A DNA stretch of 64,000 nucleotides, from contig JAWKUK010000010.1 in assembly GCA_041398605.1 (NCBI GenBank), positions 124,001-188,000 on the forward strand, read 5' to 3'. This DNA comes from JAWKUK01 sp041398605. Its GTDB lineage: Bacteria; Planctomycetota; UBA1135; GCA-002686595. Under the pieces are notes generated by a model. That model made no database searches, had not been told where the DNA came from, and saw only the letters and a list, made by a program, of their open reading frames with translations. Below, one piece after another: positions 1 through 7,270 of the stretch (the stretch's first letter is position 1; every line of letters starts with the position of its first letter). A program made the position numbers and the translations under genes.

Positions 1-775
1 CGAGGGCGTCCTCGAGCAGGGCCACGACTTGCAGGCTGCCGCCGAGGTCGACGGCGATCGGTGACGCATAGGTCGCGGCAGAGGGCTCGGCGGCCCAACG
101 CACGGCGCCCGTCGCGCGCTCGAAGGCCATCAAGCCGCGGCCCTGGTGGGTGACGGGGTCCACACCCCCGACCGCAACGACGAGCAGCCGCTGCCCGGGC
201 GCGAGGTCGAGCGCGAGCGGGCTCGCTGCATACCCACGTTCGAGCGCGGTGCCTCTGAGGTCCTCCCACAGGCGGAGCCGCCAGCGCAGCGCGCCGGTGC
301 TCGCTTCGAGCGCCACGAGGTGCCCCGTCGCGCCTGCGAAGAACACGAGGTCGTCAGCGACGACCGGCGTAGAGTGGGGCCCAACGCCAAACTCGGGGTC
401 GGCGCTCTCGGGCAGCGGCGCGTGCTCTGCGTGCTCCCATAACCGGCCCCCGCTCGCTGCGTCGAACGCGACCACGACCTCGTGTTCGCCGCGCCGCAGG
501 GCCGTCCAGACGACTCCAGCGCGGCTGATGACGCCCGAGTTGCCCGGGCCGAGCGCGGCCTCCCAAAGCAGGGGCGGGCCGCTCGGATCAAAGGGCTCGG
601 GCCGGGGTTCCGCCGGCGCGACGAACGCTCTGTGCGGGCCGCCGAATTGCGACCAACCCCCGTGTGGCTGGCCCTCGCGGCGCGGGACTGCCTGTTGTCG
701 GCCCGCGGCCCCGGCCTCTTGCGCCCAGGCCGCTGTGAGCGCGCCTGCGACGATGACGAGCGCTGCGATCCCCAT
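1..775 (-). CDS. PQQ-like beta-propeller repeat protein (3' end outside window)
   Basis: The minus-strand frame opens with ATG at 775 and runs off the left edge, giving about 258 residues without a stop. The first 18 residues form a short signal peptide ending AWA. The rest shows repeated blade motifs of the PQQ/WD40-like quinoprotein type, such as VVAFDAASGGRLWEH, LVALEASTGALRWRL and LMAFERATGAVRWAA, spaced about 50-60 residues apart. Such proteins are exported outer-membrane or periplasmic propellers (BamB-like or pyrrolo-quinoline quinone dehydrogenase-like); the enzymatic type cannot be told from the visible part. It lies 57 bases downstream of the aminotransferase gene on the same strand, so the two may be cotranscribed, but no functional link is evident. 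Confidence 0.8.
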   Translation of the reverse strand, partial: MGIAALVIVAGALTAAWAQEAGAAGRQQAVPRREGQPHGGWSQFGGPHRAFVAPAEPRPEPFDPSGPPLLWEAALGPGNSGVISRAGVVWTALRRGEHEVVVAFDAASGGRLWEHAEHAPLPESADPEFGVGPHSTPVVADDLVFFAGATGHLVALEASTGALRWRLRLWEDLRGTALERGYAASPLALDLAPGQRLLVVAVGGVDPVTHQGRGLMAFERATGAVRWAAEPSAATYASPIAVDLGGSLQVVALLEDAL

Positions 776-832
776 GGCGTGCACTTCGCCGTAGGGGGGG
801 CGCGGATGCGTCGCGCGGGGCGCAATGCGGCC

Positions 833-2005
833 TCAGGTGGTCGCGCGGCCGCGCGCGAGCACGCGCCCGAAGCGGCGGAGCGCCTCGTCGATGCGGTCCT
901 CGGCGAGCGCGTAGGAGAGGCGCACATGGCCCTCCATTCCGAACGCGGTGCCCGGGACGAGGGCCAGCGCCTCCTGTTCGAGCGCGTCCTCGCACAGGCC
1001 GATCACGCCGCGCTCGTCCGTGAAGCGCGCGACGTCCGGGAAGGCGTAGAACGCGCCGAGGGGCTCGACGAGGTCGAGCCCGAGGGCGCGCAGGCCTGTG
1101 TAGAGCCGGACGCGCCGCGCGTCGAACGCCTGCCGCATCGCCTCCATCTCCGGCGGGTCGTTGACGAGGCCCGCGAGGTACGCCTGCTGTGACACGAAGT
1201 TGGGGCAGCCCGACACCTGGCTCTGCATTTCGCCGACTGCTTTGGCGATGTGCGCCGGGCCGGCGAGGAAGCCCATTCGGTAGCCCGTCATCGCGTAGGC
1301 CTTGCTCGCGCCGTCGACGATGACGACGCGGTCGCGCGCATCGTCGTCGAGCGACGCCGGCGACACGTGACGCGCAGCGCCGTATACGAGCCGCGCGTAG
1401 ATCTCGTCGGAGATGACCCAGAGGTCGCGCTCACGCGCGATGCGCATCAGCTCGCGCAGCTCTGCCTCGCCCCAGACGTAGCCCGACGGGTTGCTCGGCG
1501 TGTTCAAGACGATCCCGCGCGTACGGGGACTGAGCGCTGCGTGCAGCGCCGCGAAGTCCGGGCCCGCGTCGGCGCGCGGCGCGACTTGGCGGACGACGCC
1601 GCCGGCGAAGCGCACGAGCTCGTCGTACGAGCTCCACGCGGGCAGCAAGAGGAGCACCTCGTCGCCTGGCTCGACCAGCGCGAGCAGCGCGTGGCTCAGG
1701 GCGTGCTTGCCGCTGTGGGTCACGACGACCCGGTCCGGCGTCGTCGCGACCCCGCGCCGCTCGGTCAGCATCGCGGCGAGCGCCGCCCGCAGCGCAGGCA
1801 GCCCGGCCGCGGGCGTGTAGCGGACCTCGCCGCTGTCGATCGCTGCGTGCGCCGCGGCGCGCACCAGCGGGGGCGCGTCGAAGTCGGGCTCGCCGACGGC
1901 CATGCTGACGACGTCGCGGCCGGCGGCCGCGAGCGCGCGTGCGCGCGCCGCCAGGGTGAGGGTGATCGAGCCCGAGAGGCCCGCGGCCCGGGGAGAGAGG
2001 CGCAT
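833..2005 (-). CDS. PLP-dependent class I aminotransferase (aspartate aminotransferase family)
   Basis: A 390-residue fold-type I aminotransferase, the normal length for the AspC/aspartate aminotransferase Ib group. Visible hallmarks are GEPDFD near residue 38, YTPAAGLPALR (63-73), NPSGY at 172-176 with the cofactor-contacting Asn172, SDEIYARLVY (199-208) carrying Asp200 and Tyr203, the PLP lysine Lys235 in SKAYAMTGYRMGF, and a C-terminal VRLSYA whose Arg should bind the substrate carboxylate. It should transfer amino groups between an amino acid and a 2-oxo acid in the cytoplasm; exact substrates cannot be read from sequence. No ribosome binding site is obvious; CAGAAT lies 8 bases before the ATG and may be a -10 box. 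Confidence 0.93.
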   Translation of the reverse strand: MRLSPRAAGLSGSITLTLAARARALAAAGRDVVSMAVGEPDFDAPPLVRAAAHAAIDSGEVRYTPAAGLPALRAALAAMLTERRGVATTPDRVVVTHSGKHALSHALLALVEPGDEVLLLLPAWSSYDELVRFAGGVVRQVAPRADAGPDFAALHAALSPRTRGIVLNTPSNPSGYVWGEAELRELMRIARERDLWVISDEIYARLVYGAARHVSPASLDDDARDRVVIVDGASKAYAMTGYRMGFLAGPAHIAKAVGEMQSQVSGCPNFVSQQAYLAGLVNDPPEMEAMRQAFDARRVRLYTGLRALGLDLVEPLGAFYAFPDVARFTDERGVIGLCEDALEQEALALVPGTAFGMEGHVRLSYALAEDRIDEALRRFGRVLARGRATT

Positions 2006-2249
2006 GGCGGCGCATTCTGTGCGCTCCGACGCCGCGGCCGCCAGTGCCTAGGCTTTGGTTCGTCGTTCCGGGAAGACTCGTTCGGCTGCGTCGTCCCGTA
2101 TCCTCTTGCTCCCCTTGGGTCCGGCCTCCTCAGGGCTGGTCCACTACGGTCTGGCCCCCTTGGCCCCGGCGGCGCCGCCTTGGCTGCGCCGCTCTGGCCA
2201 GACGATCGGGCTGCCCGGCCCCTTCGATTGAGTCCCACCACGAATCACC

Positions 2250-4334
2250 ATGAGCGGTAAGAAGCGCCTGTTGCGGGCGGGTTGCATCACCCTGGTCCTG
2301 CTCGGACTCGTCGGCTACTTCGGCTTCTCGACGCTGCTCTTCCCGCCCTTCGAGGGGCGCTTCAAGCCGACGATCGCCGGCATCGTGCCGCGCTCGGTCG
2401 ACTTCTTCGTGTCCCGCACGGACCTCGCGAGCGCCTTCTCCAAGTTCCCGCAGCTCAAGGTCGTCGACGAGCTCAAGGGGCACCCCGGCTTCGAGGCGTT
2501 CCTCGATTCCCCGACCTGGGCGGACTTCAAGCGGGCGAACGGCGTTGACGAGGGCCTGGCTCAGCTCGACGCGGCCCTCAAGCAGATCCCTCTGGGCCTG
2601 GACCCCTTGGGCATCTTCGGCGGCAAGGAGCTGGCGATCGCCGGCAACTTCGTCGGGGTCGGCGTCGATCACACGGATTGGGCCGTCTACGGGCGGGTCT
2701 CGCGGGCCGGCAAGCTCGCCGTCGCCGCGCTGCGCTATCCGGGGCTCTTGAAGCTCGAGCAGCAGGGGCTGAAGGTCGAGCAGGAGGGCGACGTGTTCAC
2801 GTTGTCCGGCTCGTCGTTCAAGCGCCCGATCTCGGTCAGCCGCGTGCGCGACATCGTCGTCGCGGGGACGAGCGCGGCCCTCGTCAAGGAGGCCGTGACG
2901 CTGTCCGATACCGGGTCGCAGGACTCGCTGCTGCTCGCCGCGCCGTACGGCGAGCACGTCATCGGGCTCCCCGGGCGTGACCCCAAGCGGCGCGACTTCG
3001 AGCTCGTGCTCGACGTGCGCTCGCTGCGCGAGAAGTGGGGGATGGTCAAGCCGTGGCCGGACGCGAAGTCGCAGTCCTTCGGCGAGGCGCTCGCGGGGCG
3101 CCTCTTCCAGATCGGGGCCACGAACCGGGTGTTTGGCATCGTGAACTTCGAGGCCGGCGTCGCGGTCGATCTCTTCGGTGAGTTCTCGAGCGAGCTCATC
3201 ACCGCCCCGCAGGAGCGCATCTATCGCGCTCGTTCGTTCGACCACGCCGCGCTCGACGCGGTGGCGCGCGCGGCGCACGAGGACACGACGTTCTTTGCCT
3301 ACATGCACGGCCCGATCGCCACGCTGCTCGACATGGTCGTGCAGTCGATGGAGCCGGCCTTGCGCGAGAACCTGCTCGATGTGCTGCGTGAGACGGGGCG
3401 CTACAAGACCCTCGACGAGGTGATCAAAGACCTCGATGACGGCCTGCATGATCGCCTCGCCATCATGGCGCGTCCGAACGACTGGGACTACGAGCGCGAC
3501 TATCGCCGCAAGCCTGGGACGAACGAGCTCGAGTACGACGAGGACGGGAAGCCCATCTATGACGGCCCGCCATTCACGCGGGAGGACGTCTTTGCGTGGA
3601 CCCTCGTCACTTGGCACGAGAATGAGAAGAAGCTGATCGACTTGCGCGAGCTGATCGGCCAGAAGAGCCAGAAGTTCGGGCTCCGCGGGCGCACGCCGAA
3701 GGAGAGCGGTTACTTCGTCAACAAGATCGCGGGCAACTTCGAGACGCGCGAGTTTTGGTCCCCGTTCATCCCCGGCACGGGCCACATCGCGACGGTCAAC
3801 TTGCCCGAGCAGATGATGGTGACGAACCGTTACACGATGCTCGAGGACCTGACTCAGAACATCATGCAGCGCGCGTCGCGCACCGGGCGCCTCACCGATC
3901 GCTCGGACTTCGCGGCGCTCTTGGACGAGATGCCGGGCTCCGGCAACATCTTCCTCTGGGTCAACCCAAAGTCGGGTGTCGAGATCCTGGGGCGGCAGAT
4001 GCGCGCTGGAGCGCGGTCGCGCATCGAGTCGAGCATTGACCTCGTGCAGAAGCGTCGGGAGCTCGAGGTCGCGGCCCGCCGCGACGTCGTCGGCGGCAAG
4101 CCCCGCAACCAGCTCACGACCGATGAGGTGGCGCGGCTCGACACGGAGCTCGATGCGCGCGTCGCGGAGTACCGCGACCAGACCGTCCAAGCGAACCTGC
4201 CGGGCGCGCTCGCGCAAGTGGACCGCGACTTGGCCTACATGAGCTCGATCTCGGCTGGTATGGCGTGCCTCAACCTCGAGGAGAAGTCCTTCCGGTTGGC
4301 CGTGCGCGTGTTGACGCCGCTGACGGCGCGCTGA
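2250..4334 (+). CDS. membrane-anchored protein of unknown function, 694 aa
   Basis: I do not recognise the family. Residues 1-7 are basic and 9-30 form one hydrophobic segment (LLRAGCITLVLLGLVGYFGF), so the protein is probably held in the inner membrane by its N-terminus with the remaining 660 residues outside. The body starts with IAGIVPRSVDFFVSRTDLA, resembling the 'bounded by P-x-D' start of DUF3352-like proteins; the lipoprotein at 46448-48154 begins its mature part with a comparable LVPSDTVAVVRIAS, so the two may be distant relatives (inference). Charged, Lys/Glu/Arg-rich stretches dominate from residue 420 on. The start is ATG 2250, preceded by 244 bases without a gene. It appears to be a single-gene unit. 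Confidence 0.85.
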   Translation: MSGKKRLLRAGCITLVLLGLVGYFGFSTLLFPPFEGRFKPTIAGIVPRSVDFFVSRTDLASAFSKFPQLKVVDELKGHPGFEAFLDSPTWADFKRANGVDEGLAQLDAALKQIPLGLDPLGIFGGKELAIAGNFVGVGVDHTDWAVYGRVSRAGKLAVAALRYPGLLKLEQQGLKVEQEGDVFTLSGSSFKRPISVSRVRDIVVAGTSAALVKEAVTLSDTGSQDSLLLAAPYGEHVIGLPGRDPKRRDFELVLDVRSLREKWGMVKPWPDAKSQSFGEALAGRLFQIGATNRVFGIVNFEAGVAVDLFGEFSSELITAPQERIYRARSFDHAALDAVARAAHEDTTFFAYMHGPIATLLDMVVQSMEPALRENLLDVLRETGRYKTLDEVIKDLDDGLHDRLAIMARPNDWDYERDYRRKPGTNELEYDEDGKPIYDGPPFTREDVFAWTLVTWHENEKKLIDLRELIGQKSQKFGLRGRTPKESGYFVNKIAGNFETREFWSPFIPGTGHIATVNLPEQMMVTNRYTMLEDLTQNIMQRASRTGRLTDRSDFAALLDEMPGSGNIFLWVNPKSGVEILGRQMRAGARSRIESSIDLVQKRRELEVAARRDVVGGKPRNQLTTDEVARLDTELDARVAEYRDQTVQANLPGALAQVDRDLAYMSSISAGMACLNLEEKSFRLAVRVLTPLTAR

Positions 4335-4338
4335 CCAT

Positions 4339-4376
4339 CAGGGCCGCCGTCGACAGGGCCGCCGTCGACAGGGCCT
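4339..4376. repeat. 15-bp tandem repeat, 2.5 copies
   Basis: The unit CAGGGCCGCCGTCGA occurs twice in a row (4339-4353, 4354-4368) followed by a partial copy. It begins 5 bases after the stop codon of the anchored protein gene. No function is apparent. Confidence 0.8.
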
Positions 4377-4410
4377 CCTTCGATCCGGGCCGCCCTGCCT
4401 CGCGGCGGCG

Positions 4411-4506
4411 CATCCCGCGACGCGGTCACGCGTTCGCGCAGCCATCCCGCGACGCGGTCACGCGTTCGCGCAGCCATCCCGCAACGCGGTCACGCGTTCG
4501 CGCAGC
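4411..4506. repeat. 32-bp tandem repeat, three copies
   Basis: Three directly adjacent 32-base units begin at 4411, 4443 and 4475. All start CATCCCGC and end CGCGTTCGCGCAGC; the third has one substitution (GCAACG for GCGACG). The units contain the palindrome-like core CGCGTTCGCG. The array ends about 40 bases beyond the 3' end of the minus-strand tRNA gene. There are no spacers, so it is a minisatellite and not a CRISPR. Confidence 0.9.
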
Positions 4507-4545
4507 GACCCTTCGCAGGACTGATTCTGCGAGAGCGAGAGGGAG

Positions 4546-4630
4546 TGGTGCCCGAGACTGGAATCGAACCAGCATGGGTTGCCCCACCAGATCCTTAGTC
4601 TGGCGCGTCTACCAATTCCGCCACCCGGGC
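4546..4630 (-). tRNA. tRNA-Leu, anticodon AAG
   Basis: Read on the minus strand, this gives a complete class II tRNA of 85 bases with encoded CCA (complement of 4546-4548). The acceptor arms GCCCGGG and CTCGGGC pair over 7 positions with one G-T. The D arm GCGGAATTGGTAGACGC is typical of tRNA-Leu. The anticodon stem CCAGA/TCTGG encloses the 7-base loop CTAAGGA, so positions 34-36 are AAG. A long variable arm (TGGGGCAACCCA) and the T arm GCTGG-TTCGATT-CCAGT follow. AAG is an unusual leucine anticodon in bacteria, where GAG is the usual reader of CUY codons; an A34 normally needs deamination to inosine. Confidence 0.96.
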
Positions 4631-4975
4631 ACCTTGTGTTCCGCTCTGCTTCTGCAAGACGTCCTGCGCTCCCAGCAGCGGCGCCGTCCCGTCCTCGCGA
4701 CCGGGACGCGGCGCACGAGGCGCGGGCGTCTGGGGTCGGTCCAGGGGGCATGCCGCGGGAGCGAGCTGCGCGTTGTCAGGCACGAAGGCGGACGCTTCCG
4801 CTGCCTCCGTGGGGCGCGGAGTATAGGCATGTGCTTGGCGGGCAGCAAGCCCCCGCCGAGAATCCTGGCGGGGCGCCTGCTGGCGACGGGCGCGGATTCG
4901 GGGCGTGTTCCTGCCCCCCCCAAGGGACTACCTTGGTGGCGTCCTGCGCGCACACCCGGTTGCCACGGAGTCCCC

Positions 4976-6196
4976 ATGTCACGCCTCAAAGGCAGAGCCC
5001 TCATCGGTCAGTCCGGCGGCCCGACCGCTGTCATCAACCAAAGCCTCGTCGGGGTCATCGAGGCCGCCCTCGCTGCCGACGAGATCACCGACGTCGTCGG
5101 CGCCGAGAACGGGATTCAGGGCGTCCTGGACGGCCGCCTCGTCGACCTCGGGCGTGAGGACCGGGGCGAGCTCGAGCGCGTCGCCAGGACCCCGGCCGCG
5201 GCCCTCGGGTCGGTGCGCAAGAAGCCGTCCCAGGATGACTGCGCCCGCATCGTCGACGCGCTCGAGCGGAACGACATCCGCTACGTCTTCTATATCGGCG
5301 GCAACGACTCGGCGGAGACGGCGTTCCTCCTGAACAACGCGGCCGCCGCGCGCGGCTACGAGGTGCGACTCTTCCACGTCCCCAAGACGATCGACAATGA
5401 CCTGGCGGCCCAGGACCACACGCCTGGTTATGGCTCCGCGGCGCGCTTCGTCGCGCAGGCAATGATGGGCGTCGACGCCGACAATCGCAGCCTCGGCGGC
5501 GTCAAGGTGGACGTGATCATGGGGCGCCACGCGGGCTGGTTGACCGCGGCCGCGCGGCTCGCGCGGACGGTCGACGGCGACGGACCGCACCTGATCTACG
5601 TGCCGGAGGTCGCGTTCGATATCGATTCGTTCTTGGGCCGCGTCGGCGCCTGCGTGGCGGACTATGGCCGCTGCGTCATCGCGGTGTCCGAGGGCATCCA
5701 CCTCGCGGACGGCACGCTCGTCGCCGAAGTCGGCGCCAGCGGCCAGCGTGAGGTCGACAGCCACGGCAACGTGCAGTTGTCTGGTACGGGCGCGCTCGGC
5801 GACAAGCTCGCTGCGTGGATCAAGGAGGGGGTGCCCGCCGCGAAGCGCGTCCGCGCTGACACCTACGGCTACCTCCAGCGCAGCTACTTCGGCGTGGTCT
5901 CGGAACAGGACGCCCGCGAGGCGCGCGAGGTCGGCCACGTCGCCGTGCGCGTCGCGACGAGCGGTGAGCGCCCGCACGGGTCCATCGCGATCCAGCGCGA
6001 CCTGAGCTCCGGCGCGTATCGCCCACGTTACGAGGTGATCGAGCTCGAGGACGTCGCACAGCGCACGCGCTGCATGTCCGCGGACCTCCTGCTCGGAGAC
6101 TGCGATGTCTCTCCGACCTTCTTGGATTACGCGTTGCCGCTCGTCGGTGAGCTGCCCCGGCCCGGGCGCCTCGCGCGCCACCGCTTCGTTCGTTGA
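4976..6196 (+). CDS. pfp: 6-phosphofructokinase, predicted pyrophosphate-dependent
   Basis: A 406-residue phosphofructokinase-family enzyme that phosphorylates fructose 6-phosphate in glycolysis, or runs reversibly when it uses pyrophosphate. It carries GQSGGPTAVIN (11-21), GGNDS (108-112), PKTIDND (136-142), GVDADNRSLGG (165-175) and MGRHAGW (182-188). Asp111 replaces the Gly that ATP-dependent enzymes have in GGDGS, and Lys137 replaces Gly in PGTIDND; both changes are the known signature of PPi-dependent PFKs. The first GGND position is Asn rather than the usual Asp, which is worth checking. The open frame extends far upstream through the tRNA gene, so ATG 4976, where the family similarity begins, is the start. 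Confidence 0.9.
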   Translation: MSRLKGRALIGQSGGPTAVINQSLVGVIEAALAADEITDVVGAENGIQGVLDGRLVDLGREDRGELERVARTPAAALGSVRKKPSQDDCARIVDALERNDIRYVFYIGGNDSAETAFLLNNAAAARGYEVRLFHVPKTIDNDLAAQDHTPGYGSAARFVAQAMMGVDADNRSLGGVKVDVIMGRHAGWLTAAARLARTVDGDGPHLIYVPEVAFDIDSFLGRVGACVADYGRCVIAVSEGIHLADGTLVAEVGASGQREVDSHGNVQLSGTGALGDKLAAWIKEGVPAAKRVRADTYGYLQRSYFGVVSEQDAREAREVGHVAVRVATSGERPHGSIAIQRDLSSGAYRPRYEVIELEDVAQRTRCMSADLLLGDCDVSPTFLDYALPLVGELPRPGRLARHRFVR

Positions 6197-6198
6197 GG

Positions 6199-6204
6199 TA
6201 CCCT
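6199..6204 (+). promoter_or_regulatory. putative -10 box of the cupredoxin-like gene
   Basis: TACCCT ends 6 bases before the ATG at 6211, with no ribosome binding site between. The spacing would place transcription start at the start codon itself. Confidence 0.45.
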
Positions 6205-6210
6205 GACACC

Positions 6211-7044
6211 ATGAAGTTCAAGTCTGTTCGCTCTGCGCCGGCCTCTGCGAACGCGCGGGGCCGTCACCTCGTCGCGCTCGTCTGTGTCGCGCTCGCCGCG
6301 CCCGCCATGGCGCGGCCGTTCTTCGCCGCTGACGACGGCGCTGCGTCGAAGCAAGATGCCGCCGCGACGGAGGCCAAGCCAAAGCCCGCGGTCACGGGGG
6401 TCGTCCGCTTCAAGGGTGAGCTGCCGGAGGCCAAGCCGCTGAAGATCGAGGAGCGCCAGGCCGAGGGGTGCTGCCCGCCCGGCGCGAAGGTCGACGCGGT
6501 GGACCCCTCGCTGCTCATCGACGAGAAGCGTGGAATCGCCAACGTGGTCGTGACGGTCACGGTCCCTGACGCCAAGGTGACGGTGCCCGACGCGCCCTAC
6601 GAGATGGACCAGAAGGGCTGCCACTTCTCGCCGCACGTGCTCGTCGTGCCGAAGGGGGCCAAGGTCAAGTACCTCAACTCGGACGCGACCGCGCACAACG
6701 TGCACTTGATCACGTTGATGAACGATCCGCTGAACCAGACGGTGCCCGCGGGCCAGCACTTGGAGCGCGTCCACAAGGAGGCCGAGTCGATCAAGGTCAC
6801 CTGCGACATGCACACGTGGATGTCCGCCTGGGTCGTCGTGACCGAGGCGACGCATTGGGCGCTGACCGGCCCCGACGGCTCGTTCCGCTTGGAGGGCCTC
6901 CCAGCCGGCACCTACGAGGTGAAGCTCTGGCACGAGACCCTCGGTTCGCGGACCGCGTCCGTCGTCGTGGCCGAGGACGGCACGGCGGCGCCGCTCGAGG
7001 TCGAGATGGAGCCCAAGCAGCAGAAGTCGCGGCGCCGCAGGTGA
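6211..7044 (+). CDS. exported cupredoxin-like protein with C-terminal carboxypeptidase-regulatory-like domain
   Basis: A 277-residue protein. Residues 20-40 are hydrophobic, consistent with a signal peptide ending near ARPFFA. The middle (about 110-210) looks like a plastocyanin/azurin-type domain: VVVPKGAKVKYLNSD, then AHNVHL, then VTCDMHTWMSAW. His162 or His165, Cys198, His201 and Met204 are spaced like a type I copper site, so electron transfer or copper binding outside the cytoplasmic membrane is plausible. Residues 215-265 (GPDGSFRLEGLPAGTYEVKLWHE) form a carboxypeptidase-regulatory-like beta sandwich. A Lys/Arg-rich tail ends the protein. It follows the PFK gene by 14 bases; an upstream TTG start at 6193 is possible but would only lengthen the pre-signal region. 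Confidence 0.82.
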   Translation: MKFKSVRSAPASANARGRHLVALVCVALAAPAMARPFFAADDGAASKQDAAATEAKPKPAVTGVVRFKGELPEAKPLKIEERQAEGCCPPGAKVDAVDPSLLIDEKRGIANVVVTVTVPDAKVTVPDAPYEMDQKGCHFSPHVLVVPKGAKVKYLNSDATAHNVHLITLMNDPLNQTVPAGQHLERVHKEAESIKVTCDMHTWMSAWVVVTEATHWALTGPDGSFRLEGLPAGTYEVKLWHETLGSRTASVVVAEDGTAAPLEVEMEPKQQKSRRRR

Positions 7045-7054
7045 GCCCCGCGCA

Positions 7055-7140
7055 GGCCGGGCCAGCGCGAGGCCGGGCCAGCGAGGCCGGGCCAGCGAGG
7101 CCGGGCCAGCGAGGCCGGGCCAGCGAGGCCGAGCCAGCGA
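7055..7140. repeat. 14-bp tandem repeat, six copies
   Basis: One 16-base variant is followed by five 14-base units GGCCGGGCCAGCGA (7071, 7085, 7099, 7113 and 7127, the last with one change). The array lies between the stop of the cupredoxin-like gene and its terminator hairpin, so it should be transcribed as 3' untranslated sequence. Confidence 0.9.
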
Positions 7141-7178
7141 GGCGGGCGCGCTTCCCCATCTAGGGAGGCGCGCCCGCC
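7141..7178 (+). terminator. strong hairpin after the cupredoxin-like gene
   Basis: Arms 7141-7156 and 7163-7178 pair over 16 positions with one G-T and a 6-base loop (CATCTA). No run of T follows, so it would be a hairpin-only type terminator or a 3'-end stabiliser. Confidence 0.7.
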
Positions 7179-7270
7179 GTCTGTTACGGGGCTTTCACCC
7201 CATCCAGCCAAACCAACGCCGGCCCGCGCCGTAGTTTGGATGAAACCCGGCCGATAGGCACAGAATCGCT

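Noticed and set aside
2130..4217. A 695-codon open frame on the minus strand opposite the anchored protein gene.
   Set aside because: It is a shadow: high G+C content in the third codon position keeps antisense frames free of stops. Its Arg/Glu/Asp/Ala-rich product has no domain, and the plus-strand protein has a membrane anchor and normal composition.
4411..4506. A possible CRISPR array.
   Set aside because: The 32-base units are directly adjacent with no spacers, and no cas gene is in the window.
4265..4975. The long N-terminal extension of the phosphofructokinase frame.
   Set aside because: It crosses the 32-bp repeats and the tRNA gene and has no phosphofructokinase similarity before MSRLKGRALIGQSGG at 4976.
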